Of a stretch of 64,000 bases of DNA, positions 7,519 to 15,129 are shown in pieces (within the stretch, counting starts at the first letter, position 1; every line of letters starts with the position of its first letter). The notes below the pieces were generated by a model that was not told where the DNA came from, did not search any database, and saw only the letters and a program-made list of their open reading frames with translations. This DNA comes from Xylophilus rhododendri (GTDB lineage: Bacteria > Pseudomonadota > Gammaproteobacteria > Burkholderiales > Burkholderiaceae_C), in assembly GCF_009906855.1 (NCBI RefSeq), contig NZ_CP047650.1:3534001-3598000 (forward strand). The letters run 5' to 3'. The position numbers were made by a program, and so were the translations under genes.

Positions 7519-8682
7519 TCAGGCCGCGACGGGCTGAGGGTCGGCCGGCCGGGTCATGTCGTCCTTGTCGTCGATCAGCGGCATGTCCACGCTCTCGTGG
7601 ATCACGTCGTGCACGAAGCGCAGCTTGCGCAGCGCGCCGGGCGACAGGGCGAAGGGATAGGCGTCGTCCTGCCCCAGGCTGCGGTTGAGGCTGTTGAGCA
7701 TCAGCGTCACCGGAATCCACTGCTGCACCAGCTGGTCGAAATCGCTCTCGGCAGATCCGAAGGGGTTGGTCACGCAGTCCGCGCCGGTCTTCGGGTCGCC
7801 CGGCACTTCCACCTGCGTGTGATAGGCCGCGGCCGTCTCCAGCAGATCGACCATGTGCAGGTAGTGCGCCCAGGTCTCGGCCCAGTCCTCCCAGGGGTGG
7901 GCGGTGGCATAGGCGCTGACGAACTGGCTCTGCCAATCCTGCTGGCTGTGATCGGTGGCGTAGTGGGCCTTGAGCGCCTGCTGGTAGTCCAGCGATTCGT
8001 CGCCGAAGACTTCGCGGAAGGCCGGGATGCGGTTCTGCTCGCGGATCAGCCGGTCCCAGTAGAAATGGCCGGACTCGTGGCGCAGATGGCCGAGCAGGGT
8101 GCGGTAGGGCTCGCCCAGCTGCAGGCGGCGGCGGGCGCGCTCGTCGTCGTCGGCTTCGACGATGTTGAGGGTGATCAGGCCCTCGTTGTGGCCGGTCATC
8201 ACACGCGGGCCGCCGGGCAGGTCGGCCAGGAATTCGTAGACCGGGCCGTCGTCGGGGCAGCCGTTCTCGTCGCAGTCGATCGAGGCCAGGCCCAGGCGGG
8301 CCAGGGTGTAGAAGAGGCGGCGTTTGGCGACCTCGATGCGGAACCAGCGCTGGCGGTTCCCGGCGAAGGACAGGTCGGGCATCACCCGGGTCTGCCGGCA
8401 CGAAACGCACAGCGCATTCGGGTCCTGCAGCGGCACGGCGAAGTTGCAGCTCTGGTGCAGGTCGTGGTTCAGGCACATGCGGTACTGCAGCGGCGCGCCT
8501 TCCGGGGCATGGCTGCGTGCCCACAGGGCAGGGGAGCCGTCGGCGTTCGGTGCGCTGGGTGCGAGCAGGGCGGCCATGGTGAGCTGGTCGGGCAGGAAGG
8601 CCAGAGCGCAGCCGCAGTTCAGGCACTGCACGTTTTCGAAGAAAACCGGATGGCCGCAGTTGTCGCAGTTGAAGATTTTCAT
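7519..8682 (-). CDS. Putative zinc-binding metallopeptidase with N-terminal zinc ribbon (DUF2248/COG4307 type)
   Basis: A 387-residue cytoplasmic protein. The N-terminus has a zinc ribbon, CDNCGHPVFFENVQCLNCG, that is, two CxxC pairs. Two further Cys pairs occur in MCLNHDLHQSCNF and LCVSCRQTR. The central motif HLRHESGHFYWDRL is an HExGH-type metalloprotease site, with likely further ligands in the downstream EDWAETWAHYLH segment. The combination matches the family annotated as putative zinc-binding metallopeptidase. No substrate is known to me. It lies downstream of the BON gene but behind a strong terminator, so it probably has its own promoter. Confidence 0.82.
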   Translation of the reverse strand: MKIFNCDNCGHPVFFENVQCLNCGCALAFLPDQLTMAALLAPSAPNADGSPALWARSHAPEGAPLQYRMCLNHDLHQSCNFAVPLQDPNALCVSCRQTRVMPDLSFAGNRQRWFRIEVAKRRLFYTLARLGLASIDCDENGCPDDGPVYEFLADLPGGPRVMTGHNEGLITLNIVEADDDERARRRLQLGEPYRTLLGHLRHESGHFYWDRLIREQNRIPAFREVFGDESLDYQQALKAHYATDHSQQDWQSQFVSAYATAHPWEDWAETWAHYLHMVDLLETAAAYHTQVEVPGDPKTGADCVTNPFGSAESDFDQLVQQWIPVTLMLNSLNRSLGQDDAYPFALSPGALRKLRFVHDVIHESVDMPLIDDKDDMTRPADPQPVAA

Positions 8683-8744
8683 GGGGCGGTTCGCAGGAGG
8701 CGGCGCTGGGAATTCGGAAGACGGCAGCGGAAACAGGGAGGATC

Positions 8745-8782
8745 AAAAAAGGCAGGCGCGAAGACTGTGCTTCGGCCTGCCT
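8745..8782 (-). terminator. Rho-independent terminator after the BON lipoprotein gene
   Basis: On the minus strand: an AGGCAGGC/GCCTGCCT outer stem and a CGAAG/CTTCG inner stem, followed by six T residues (8745-8750). It lies 51 bp past the BON stop codon and separates it from the metallopeptidase gene. Confidence 0.88.
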
Positions 8783-8833
8783 GGCTCGCCAGGTGCAGGC
8801 GCGGGGCCGTTGCCGGCGCGCGCCCGGTCCTGA

Positions 8834-9148
8834 TTACGGGCGCACGACGATGTTGTTGCGCACGTCACGCACGTTCTTGGTGGCGCGGGCGATGGTTTCG
8901 GCCTGGCTCTTCTCGGTCTGCGACTTGGCGAAGCCCGACAGCTGCACCGTGCCGTTGAGCGTTTCCACGCTGATGGAGGTGGCAGACACGGACTTGTCCT
9001 CGGCCATCTTGGCCTTCACGGCGGTGGTGATGCCGGCATCGTCCACATAGGAGCCGACGGTCTGCTGGTGGCGGGCGACGGAGCAGCCGGCGGTGACAAC
9101 GGTGATACCGGCGATGGCGGCGAAGGCAAGGGCGCGTGCGTACTTCAT
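8834..9148 (-). CDS. BON-domain lipoprotein (OsmY-like)
   Basis: A 104-residue exported protein. A lipoprotein signal ends in VVTAGC (lipobox, Cys22), so it should be acylated and held in a membrane facing the periplasm. The rest is a single BON domain: DDAGITTAVKAKMAEDKSVS, then ISVETLNGTVQLSGF and ATKNVRDVRNNIVV. BON domains bind phospholipid or other envelope components, and OsmY-type proteins respond to osmotic stress. An AGGA sequence precedes the ATG. The neighbouring Yqj-like and ferritin-like genes point to a stress regulon; that is inference. Confidence 0.9.
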   Translation of the reverse strand: MKYARALAFAAIAGITVVTAGCSVARHQQTVGSYVDDAGITTAVKAKMAEDKSVSATSISVETLNGTVQLSGFAKSQTEKSQAETIARATKNVRDVRNNIVVRP

Positions 9149-9207
9149 GATGGTGTCCTCGGAATGATGGAGTTCTGTTCGAAAAGCCAGTGCGCTAGTG
9201 GGTGGGC

Positions 9208-9241
9208 CCGGCTGCCGCGTCGCACGACACGCGGCAGCCGG
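9208..9241. other. Strong GC hairpin between the ferritin-like and BON genes
   Basis: A 13 bp perfect stem (CCGGCTGCCGCGT/ACGCGGCAGCCGG) with an 8-base loop lies 26 bp past the stop of the ferritin-like gene. No T-run follows on the minus strand; a short TTTT follows on the plus strand. It may end or stabilise the upstream transcript. Confidence 0.6.
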
Positions 9242-9267
9242 TGGGTTTTGGGTGTGGACCCGGCCGA

Positions 9268-9843
9268 TCAGCGTTGCAGCCAGTCGGTCAGTTCGTCTGC
9301 GTGTTCTTCTTCCTGCGAGAGCACGCCTTCGAGCAGGCGGCGGGTGGTCGGGTCCTTGTCGCCGATGATCTGGATCATCTGGCGGTAGGCCTCGACGGCG
9401 ATGCGTTCGGCGACCAGGTTGGCGCGCACCATGGACTGCAGGTCCTTGGAGTCGTCGTAGTCGGCGTGGCTGCGGCCCTTGAGCGATTCGGGGCTGAAGT
9501 CGGGCTCGCCGCCCAGCTGCACGATGCGTTCGGCCAGCAGGTCGGCGTGGGCCGATTCCTCGTTGGCGTGCACCAGGAATTCATCGGCGATGGCCGGCGA
9601 ATGGATGCCGGTGGCGGTGAAGTAGTGGCGCTTGTAGCGCAGCACGCAGACCAGCTCGGTGGCCAGTGCGTCGTTCAACAGCTTGACGATGGCGTCGCGG
9701 TGCGGGCCGTAGCTCGGCGTGACCGGGCCTTCGGTGATGTCGATGTTGGCGGCAGCCTTCAGCTTTTCCTTGTCGAGTTCGAGGGACTCGATCTCGTTGT
9801 GGTCGGCGATGTCGGTCAGGTGGGAGATCTTGGCGGCTTTCAT
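9268..9843 (-). CDS. Ferritin-like (bacterioferritin/Dps-type four-helix) protein
   Basis: A 191-residue soluble protein. It shows ferritin-like helices with diiron-type ligands: LATELVCVLRYKRHYF (Glu on helix A), HANEESAHADLLAERI (ExxH on helix B), NLVAERIAVEAYRQMI (Glu on helix C) and LEGVLSQEEEHADEL (ExxH on helix D). These are typical of iron-storing or iron-detoxifying ferritins. A leader of about 45 residues precedes the core. The ATG at 9843 has AAGGA eight bases upstream, which decides against longer in-frame starts. The relation to oxidative or osmotic stress is inferred from neighbours. Confidence 0.87.
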   Translation of the reverse strand: MKAAKISHLTDIADHNEIESLELDKEKLKAAANIDITEGPVTPSYGPHRDAIVKLLNDALATELVCVLRYKRHYFTATGIHSPAIADEFLVHANEESAHADLLAERIVQLGGEPDFSPESLKGRSHADYDDSKDLQSMVRANLVAERIAVEAYRQMIQIIGDKDPTTRRLLEGVLSQEEEHADELTDWLQR

Positions 9844-9854
9844 TCGTGGGGTCC

Positions 9855-10361
9855 TTATTTGGTATTTTTTCGGTTGCTCAGAAGCGAAAGGGCGAAGTTC
9901 GATACCTGCGACGACTTCAACGCCGCCACGGCCAAACCTCCCAGGGAAACCAGGCGCCAGGGGCGGATCACCACCAGGGCGGCGCCGAGGCCGGCGGCGA
10001 TGCCGACCAGCTTGAGCGGGCGCTGCCGCGCGTATTCGGCAATCACCGGCTGGGCCACCACACCGGCCACACGGACCGGGTGAAACTCCCACCAGGCGCG
10101 CAGGCTGTGGCGTGCCACGGCGAACCAGCCGGAGGAGGGCGCGGGCTGCTCCTGCCAGTCGTCCGGCTCGGAGGCGGCAAGGCCCGCGTCGGGTGCGGCG
10201 CGGCCGTCGGCCACTGCAGCGCCGGCCGGCAGATCGCGGGGCCGTGAACGCGGAGCGTTCGAACGCGTGGAGGGCACCAGCTCATGCATCAGCGCTTCGC
10301 GGGTGGCTTGCAGCCGCTGCTTGGCGGTCGGCTGCACCGGACCGGTTTCGCGGCCCATCAT
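9855..10361 (-). CDS. Uncharacterised small protein with C-terminal hydrophobic segments (YqjK position)
   Basis: A 168-residue protein I do not recognise. The N-terminal half is polar and probably disordered (MMGRETGPVQPTAKQ, then Arg/Pro/Ala-rich). The C-terminal half has two moderately hydrophobic stretches around LKLVGIAAGLGAALVVIRPW and LVSLGGLAVAALKSSQVS and ends in a basic tail, RKNTK. The ATG at 10361 overlaps the TGA of the holin-family gene (ATGA), so translation is likely coupled. The order DUF883, holin-family, this gene copies the yqjD-yqjE-yqjK order of E. coli, so it may be the YqjK counterpart, although I see no clear sequence match. Confidence 0.75.
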   Translation of the reverse strand: MMGRETGPVQPTAKQRLQATREALMHELVPSTRSNAPRSRPRDLPAGAAVADGRAAPDAGLAASEPDDWQEQPAPSSGWFAVARHSLRAWWEFHPVRVAGVVAQPVIAEYARQRPLKLVGIAAGLGAALVVIRPWRLVSLGGLAVAALKSSQVSNFALSLLSNRKNTK

Positions 10362-10708
10362 TTGCGTTCTCCCGCGATGCGCAGGGCCTGCACGTCGGCA
10401 TCGATCTGGGCCTTCAGGCCATCGAAACGTGTGGCGGGCATGGGGGTGCGTGCATAGAGAAAACACAGGACCGTGGCCAGCAGTGCCACCAGGGGCACGA
10501 TCACCAGGGCCCAATGGAAGGTATCGAGCGTGAAGCCCAGCATCACGGCGATGCCGGTCAGCGTGACGAAGACCGAAGCCATCACCACCATGGCGCCCCA
10601 GGCGGCCAAGCGGGTGGCGAGCTGAACACCGACGTCGCTCACCTCCTCGTGCACCAGCGAGCCATAGGCCGCCAGATGCTCGACCACCAGTTCGGGTTTG
10701 CGGATCAA
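10358..10708 (-). CDS. Phage holin-family membrane protein (YqjE-like, DUF1469)
   Basis: A 116-residue inner-membrane protein. Two hydrophobic segments sit side by side (about LAAWGAMVVMASVFVTLTGI and WALVIVPLVALLATVLCFLY), separated by a short polar turn, with an amphipathic N-terminal helix and a polar C-terminus. This is the layout of the YqjE/holin 3_6 family, which in spite of the name are mostly chromosomal stress-associated membrane proteins. It is the middle gene of a DUF883, YqjE-like, unknown set. There is no phage context here. Confidence 0.85.
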   Translation of the reverse strand: MIRKPELVVEHLAAYGSLVHEEVSDVGVQLATRLAAWGAMVVMASVFVTLTGIAVMLGFTLDTFHWALVIVPLVALLATVLCFLYARTPMPATRFDGLKAQIDADVQALRIAGERK

Positions 10709-10776
10709 AAGCGTGAACAGGGGTGGAGCATGGCGGCGGCTGGTACGGGTGCGAAGGGGATGAGCAGGCGCCCGGA

Positions 10777-11169
10777 TCAGTAGCGGTTGCGGTTGTTGTT
10801 GCGGGTGGCGATCAGGATGGCGGCGGCGATGGCGGCACCGGTGGCGGCGGCGATCAGCACCGACTTCACAGGCTGCTCGGACACATAACGGCCGGTCAGG
10901 TCGCCGTAGCGGTTGATCTGCTGCTGGGCACGCGACTTGGCATCGTTGGCGTATTCCATGCCGCGGCTGGCCAGCTGCTGGACACGGGCGGTGATCTGGT
11001 CCACCAGCGGATCGACGTTGTCGCGCAGGTCACGCACCTTGTCGCCGGCCTTGTCCAGGGCTTCGTTGGCGAAGCCGCGGGTGGTTTCGACGGCGCCTTG
11101 GGCGGATTGCAGTGCATCGTCCGAAGCGGAACGGATGGTGTTGGCGGCCTTGGTGGTGTTGAGGGTCAT
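10777..11169 (-). CDS. DUF883 family membrane-anchored protein (YqjD/ElaB-like)
   Basis: A 130-residue protein with a long amphipathic helical region (residues about 5-95: DNVDPLVDQITARVQQLASR and similar heptads) and a C-terminal membrane anchor (VLIAAATGAAIAAAILIAT) followed by a basic NNNRNRY tail. YqjD and ElaB of E. coli are tail-anchored, ribosome-binding proteins made in stationary phase. The similar layout and a YqjE-like downstream neighbour support the call. AGGAG lies upstream of the ATG at 11169. The specific function in this organism is unknown. Confidence 0.88.
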   Translation of the reverse strand: MTLNTTKAANTIRSASDDALQSAQGAVETTRGFANEALDKAGDKVRDLRDNVDPLVDQITARVQQLASRGMEYANDAKSRAQQQINRYGDLTGRYVSEQPVKSVLIAAATGAAIAAAILIATRNNNRNRY

Positions 11170-11237
11170 AGGGTGCTCCTGGTTTGCTTGTGGATTGATG
11201 GACGGCTCGGGAAAAAACGCGAAAGCTCGGACGCTGC

Positions 11238-11402
11238 CTAGCCTCGGCGCATCAGGCTGACGACAAAACTGACGATAGCCATGATGACGAAGACGAAGAA
11301 CAGGATCTTGGCGATGCCGACGGCACCGGCGGCAATGCCACCGAAACCGAAGATGGCGGCGATCAGGGCGATTACCAGAAACACGACGGCGTAATGCAGC
11401 AT
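11238..11402 (-). CDS. DUF1328 family small membrane protein (YtjA-like)
   Basis: A 54-residue protein, [20 protein letters not shown] at the N-terminus and [10 protein letters not shown] at the C-terminus. Two hydrophobic helices are split by a Gly-rich turn ([14 protein letters not shown]), the standard DUF1328 layout. GAGGAGAGAAC precedes the ATG. The stop (TAG) at 11238 leaves 68 bp to the DUF883 start. Genes of this family are often stress-induced and travel with CsbD or DUF883 genes. Confidence 0.9.
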   Translation of the reverse strand: MLHYAVVFLVIALIAAIFGFGGIAAGAVGIAKILFFVFVIMAIVSFVVSLMRRG

Positions 11403-11431
11403 GTTCTCTCTCCTCAGTGCTGGTTATGGGC

Positions 11432-11447
11432 TCGATCGGTGGTCCGA
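11432..11447. promoter_or_regulatory. Short palindrome upstream of the DUF1328 gene
   Basis: GATCGG, four bases, CCGATC, centred about 38 bp upstream of the DUF1328 start codon. It is an operator candidate for the stress genes; no regulator can be assigned. Confidence 0.3.
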
Positions 11448-11588
11448 TCAACGTGGCTTGAGCTTAGCCAGAGGGGCCGTCAGGACTGATCGGCTGTGGG
11501 CGCGCAGGGGTGTCATCCCCGGAGGCCGTGACCTGTAGGAGTCCGCCGACGGTTGGGCGAACGGTCGAAGCGTTGCCCGAAGAGGTGT

Positions 11589-12926
11589 TCAGGCCGAATG
11601 CGGCAGCGTGGCCGAGATGACGGTTCCGCCGCCGACCGAAGAGACGATGCTCAACTTGCCGCCCGCCGCCTCGACCCGGTGGCGCATGCCGTGCAGGCCG
11701 TGGGTGGAGGGGTCGATGCGCTGCGTATCGAAGCCCACACCGTTGTCGCGCACCTCCACCGCGACCTCCCTCGGATGGGTGCGCACGGAGACCTGCACAT
11801 GGCTCGCGCGGGCGTACTTGCTGATGTTGGTCAGCGACTCCTGCACCATGCGGTAGACGGTCAGCTGCGCCGATGCGTCCAGCGGCGAGATGTCGAGTTC
11901 GCAGGATATGGTCAGGCCACTGCGCTCGCCGCTCTCGCGCGTCAGGATCTCCAGCGCGGCGACCAGGCCGAGGTTGGACAGCGAACTCGGCCGCAGGTCC
12001 TCGATGATGTTGCGCTTGAGGGCGATGCCGCTGTTGAGCGTTTCGGTCAGGTGCTGCAGCCGCGCCAGCAGTTCCGGCGAATCGGTCAGGCGCGACTTGA
12101 TGCGCGCCACGTCCAGCTTGGCAGCCGTCAGCAGCGAGCCGAGTTCGTCGTGCAGTTCGCGCGCCAGGTGGGCGCGCTCGTTCTCGCGCACCTCCTGCAG
12201 ATGGGTGGCCAGTTCTGCCAGCGAGGCGGTGCGTTCGCGCACCAGGCCTTCGAGCCGGTCGCGTTCGCCCTCCAGCGTCTCCTGCTGGCGCTGGGCGGCG
12301 AGTTCCAGCGCCTGGGTCTGGCGCAGGTACATGTAGAAGGCGATCAGGCCGACCAGCGCCACCGCCGCGATGCCCAGCCGCGACAGCTGCAGCGCATGGA
12401 TCACCTGGCGCTGGCCGTGCTCCACCGCACGGCTGCGCACCTCCACCAGGTGGGCGGTCTGCGCACGGATCGAGTCCATATGCTCGCGCCCGACATCGGT
12501 CAGCATGATGAAGCGCCAGGCCTCTTCGTTGCCCTGCTTGCGCAGGCGCACGCTGAGGTCCATTTCGGCGAGCTTGCGGGAGATGTTGCGCGAGAGTTCG
12601 GCCAGTTCGCCCAGTTCCTCGGGCGTGGACAGGTAGGAGCTGCGCAGCTTGTCGATGGTCTGGTTGAGACCGGCGGTGGCCTGGCTGTAGGGCTGGAGAT
12701 AACGCTCGTCGCCGGTCAGCAGGAAGCCGCGCTGGCCGGTCTCGGCATCGAGCATCTGCTGCAGCAGCCGGCTCAGCTCCACCCGGGTCTGCTGGGCGCG
12801 TTCGATGTCCATCAGGGCTTCGGTGGACCGGTGGTACCCCGCCTCGTTGATGGCGATGAGCATGACGGCCGCGAGGACCGCGGCAGGCAGGCTGATCACC
12901 AGCTTGGGAAGGGAGAAGCGTCGCAT
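11589..12926 (-). CDS. CHASE3-type sensor histidine kinase (NarL/UhpB class)
   Basis: A 445-residue membrane kinase. TM1 lies at about residues 8-26, then a periplasmic CHASE3-like helical sensor (YHRSTEALMDIERAQQ to residue 180, including DAETGQRGFLLTGDERYL), TM2 about LSRLGIAAVALVGLIAFYMY, and a coiled-coil linker. The HisKA_3 dimerisation helix has the phosphoacceptor His in HLARELHDELGSLLTAAKLD. The HATPase domain has an N box (VQESLTNISKYA) and G box (NGVGFD, GLHGMRHRV). HELHDELG-type kinases pair with NarL/LuxR-type regulators; exactly such a gene is divergent at 13048. I chose the ATG at 12926 because TM1 follows directly. The signal sensed is unknown. Confidence 0.93.
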   Translation of the reverse strand: MRRFSLPKLVISLPAAVLAAVMLIAINEAGYHRSTEALMDIERAQQTRVELSRLLQQMLDAETGQRGFLLTGDERYLQPYSQATAGLNQTIDKLRSSYLSTPEELGELAELSRNISRKLAEMDLSVRLRKQGNEEAWRFIMLTDVGREHMDSIRAQTAHLVEVRSRAVEHGQRQVIHALQLSRLGIAAVALVGLIAFYMYLRQTQALELAAQRQQETLEGERDRLEGLVRERTASLAELATHLQEVRENERAHLARELHDELGSLLTAAKLDVARIKSRLTDSPELLARLQHLTETLNSGIALKRNIIEDLRPSSLSNLGLVAALEILTRESGERSGLTISCELDISPLDASAQLTVYRMVQESLTNISKYARASHVQVSVRTHPREVAVEVRDNGVGFDTQRIDPSTHGLHGMRHRVEAAGGKLSIVSSVGGGTVISATLPHSA

Positions 12927-13047
12927 CGAAAAGTCGGAGCCCTGGGAATATTTCGTGAATAATCGACGGCAGAGCGTAAAGGGCGTTGGCCCATCCGCTG
13001 CAGGCATTGTGCCCCCGGCATTTGGCGGCACTCCAGAAAGACCCTCA

Positions 13048-13680
13048 ATGATCAAAATCGGAATTGTGGACGACCACGCCATCGTGCGTTCAGGTCTCAA
13101 GCAGTTTTTCTCGGACCACGTGGACCTTCGGGTGGTCGGCGAAGCATCCAACGGCCGCGAGGCGATCGACCTGATCCGCAACACCGAAATCGACGTGCTG
13201 GTGATGGACCTCTCCATGCCCGGCCAGACCGGCCTGGATGCGCTGGGCATGATCCGCGCCAAGGCGCCGGATGTCGGCATCCTCATCCTGAGCGGCTACC
13301 CGGAAGAGCATTACGCGATGAACCTGATCCGTCAGGGCGCCAGCGGCTACCTGAACAAGGAATGCGATCCGATGGAGATCGTCAACGCGGTGCGCACCAT
13401 CTCGCTGGGCCGCCGCTACATCACGCCGGCCGTGGCCGACCTGCTGGCCCAGCAGCTCAACCGCAAGGACGATGCGCCGGCGCACGAACTGCTGTCCGAG
13501 CGCGAGTTCCAGGTTTTCCTGAAGCTGTCCAAGGGCGAGACGGCGGGCGATATCGCCAAGTCGCTGTCGCTCAGCGTGAAGACGGTCAGCACCTACCGCA
13601 CGCGCCTGATGGAGAAGATGAACCTGGCCTCCAACAGCGACCTGACCTACTACGCGCTGAAGAACAAGCTGATCGACTGA
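13048..13680 (+). CDS. NarL/FixJ-family response regulator
   Basis: A 210-residue two-domain regulator. The receiver domain starts MIKIGIVDDHAIVRSGLKQF with acidic DD, the phosphoacceptor Asp lies in IDVLVMDLSMPGQTG and the conserved Lys in GASGYLNKE. A linker leads to the LuxR-type helix-turn-helix: LSEREFQVFLKLSKGETAGD, then IAKSLSLSVKTVSTYRTRLM. It is divergent from the CHASE3 kinase with 121 bp between starts, so the two are very probably cognate and may be autoregulated from that gap. Targets cannot be read from the sequence; the surrounding stress genes are candidates. Confidence 0.93.
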   Translation: MIKIGIVDDHAIVRSGLKQFFSDHVDLRVVGEASNGREAIDLIRNTEIDVLVMDLSMPGQTGLDALGMIRAKAPDVGILILSGYPEEHYAMNLIRQGASGYLNKECDPMEIVNAVRTISLGRRYITPAVADLLAQQLNRKDDAPAHELLSEREFQVFLKLSKGETAGDIAKSLSLSVKTVSTYRTRLMEKMNLASNSDLTYYALKNKLID

Positions 13681-13707
13681 TCCGCCCGGCACCCTCCAAA
13701 ACAAAAA

Positions 13708-13736
13708 GCCCTGCCGGCAAACGGCAGGGCTTTTTT
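13708..13736. terminator. Bidirectional rho-independent terminator
   Basis: A 9 bp perfect stem (GCCCTGCCG/CGGCAGGGC) with loop GCAAA, flanked by AAAAA on the left and TTTTTT on the right. It can end the NarL-type gene on the plus strand and the receiver gene on the minus strand. Confidence 0.93.
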
Positions 13737-13753
13737 GTTGGGCAGCGCCGTGC

Positions 13754-14167
13754 TCAGGACTGGGGCGGGAGAGCGGACACCGTTTCCGTCGCCGCACGGG
13801 TGCTGTGCTGGATGCAGTAATCGACCAGGGCATCGATTTCGTTGGACTTGTCGAAGACCGCGTTGACGCCGAGCTGGGCGCAACGGGTGCGCACATCCGG
13901 CGTGGCGTAGTTGCTGAGCACGGCGACCTTCTGGTGCGGCAGACGCTCCTTGCAGGCCGCCAGGATGCCCAGGCCGCTGCCCTGCTTGAGGAACAGGTCC
14001 ACGATGGCCAGGTCCCAGGCCTCGGGGTTCTGCTCCAGCCAGTGGCGGCCATCGCTCTCGGTCTCGGCGATGCCGACGGTCTGGATCAGCGCCAGCTCCT
14101 CCAGCGTACCGATCAGGTTCTCGCGGATCGTGACGTTGTCTTCGACGATGTACGTTCTCAGTCCCAA
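13754..14167 (-). CDS. Receiver-only response regulator
   Basis: A 137-residue protein consisting of one receiver domain. It shows MGLRTYIVEDNVTIRENLIG (acidic ED), the phosphoacceptor Asp in WDLAIVDLFLKQGSG, a Ser/Thr at LSNYAT and the conserved Lys in AVFDKSNE. There is no DNA-binding output, so it would act by protein contact or as a phosphate sink. It sits beside the kinase/NarL pair and converges with the NarL gene. The closing stretch (TRAATETVSALPPQS) is a flexible tail. The 257 bp from here to the lipocalin gene hold no gene I can see. Confidence 0.88.
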   Translation of the reverse strand: MGLRTYIVEDNVTIRENLIGTLEELALIQTVGIAETESDGRHWLEQNPEAWDLAIVDLFLKQGSGLGILAACKERLPHQKVAVLSNYATPDVRTRCAQLGVNAVFDKSNEIDALVDYCIQHSTRAATETVSALPPQS

Positions 14168-14424
14168 GGTGCTTTGTCCAACGGAGTCGTGAAGGCGCGC
14201 GGCGCAGGCGTTTCGAATCGATTGTCAGTGAGTATGGATCATCGCGCCAGGGGCCCGGAGAGCCGATTGTGTGTTCGCCGGTCCCGTGCGGCCGCCGCCG
14301 AGGGCGCCGAAGGGATGTAGGCTCAAGACGACGGCGCTTGATCCCCTGGGACGACCGCCATTGATGTGTATCTGCATCACCATGCAGGCGATACAAGGCA
14401 GAAAAGAAAAAGGGCAGACAGCAG

Positions 14425-15129
14425 ATGGCGTTTGGGGTCGGCAGTTCCACCGTTGGCAGGTTTCCCGGCCGCATCGCACGGGTGTTGGCGGGCGCGCTCT
14501 GGGCGGCCTGCCTCGGCGCCTTGGCCCAGTCGCCTTCGCCTGGTGTTCCCATTGCCGCGGTCGCCCATGTCGATTGGCAGCGTTACGGCGGCAAGTGGTA
14601 CGAACTGGCTCGGCTGCCCAATGCCTTCCAGCGCAAGTGCATCGGGGATGTGACGGCCCGGTACCTCGCGAAAGAACAGGGCCGCATCGAGGTCGTCAAC
14701 CAGTGCCGGCGCGACGATGCTTCCGAGGATGTGGCGCTTGGCGAGGCGCGTCTGGTCGACGGCGACGTCGGCAAGCTCAAGGTGCGCTTCGCGCCGCGAT
14801 GGCTGGCGTGGATGCCGCTGGTCTGGGGCGATTACTGGGTGCTGGAAGTCGATGAAGGCTACCGGACCGCGCTGGTCGGCACGCCCGACCGGGAATACCT
14901 CTGGCTGCTGTCGCGCCAGCCGCAACGGCCGCCGGCAGAGGTGGATGCCTGGGTGCAGCGCGCGGCGGCCCTGGGCTTCGACACCAGCCGTTTGATCCGT
15001 ACCGTGCAGACGGCCGAGAACACCCCGCCCGAGCCGGCTCCCGCGCCGCTGCCGGCTGCCATCCCCCTGTCTCCTGTTCCCGTTCCAGCCGCCAATCCGG
15101 ACTCCACCCCGGCCACCAGCTCCCCATGA
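14425..15129 (+). CDS. Lipocalin family protein (Blc-like) with Pro-rich tail
   Basis: A 234-residue exported protein. The signal sequence runs to about LGALAQS. The lipocalin core begins HVDWQRYGGKWYELARLPNA, with the GxW motif, and later shows YWVLEVDEGYRTALVGTPDR and EYLWLLSRQPQ, the bacterial lipocalin (Blc) pattern for binding lipids or other hydrophobic ligands in the envelope. No lipobox Cys is seen, unlike E. coli Blc, so it is probably soluble in the periplasm. A Pro/Ala-rich tail of about 45 residues follows the barrel. The TGA overlaps the ATG of the AsmA gene (ATGA), suggesting joint function in envelope lipid handling. Confidence 0.88.
   Translation: MAFGVGSSTVGRFPGRIARVLAGALWAACLGALAQSPSPGVPIAAVAHVDWQRYGGKWYELARLPNAFQRKCIGDVTARYLAKEQGRIEVVNQCRRDDASEDVALGEARLVDGDVGKLKVRFAPRWLAWMPLVWGDYWVLEVDEGYRTALVGTPDREYLWLLSRQPQRPPAEVDAWVQRAAALGFDTSRLIRTVQTAENTPPEPAPAPLPAAIPLSPVPVPAANPDSTPATSSP

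Noticed and set aside
10358..10708. Prophage remnant suggested by the holin-family protein
   Set aside because: No other phage gene is near; this family is mostly chromosomal and forms the Yqj-like set here.
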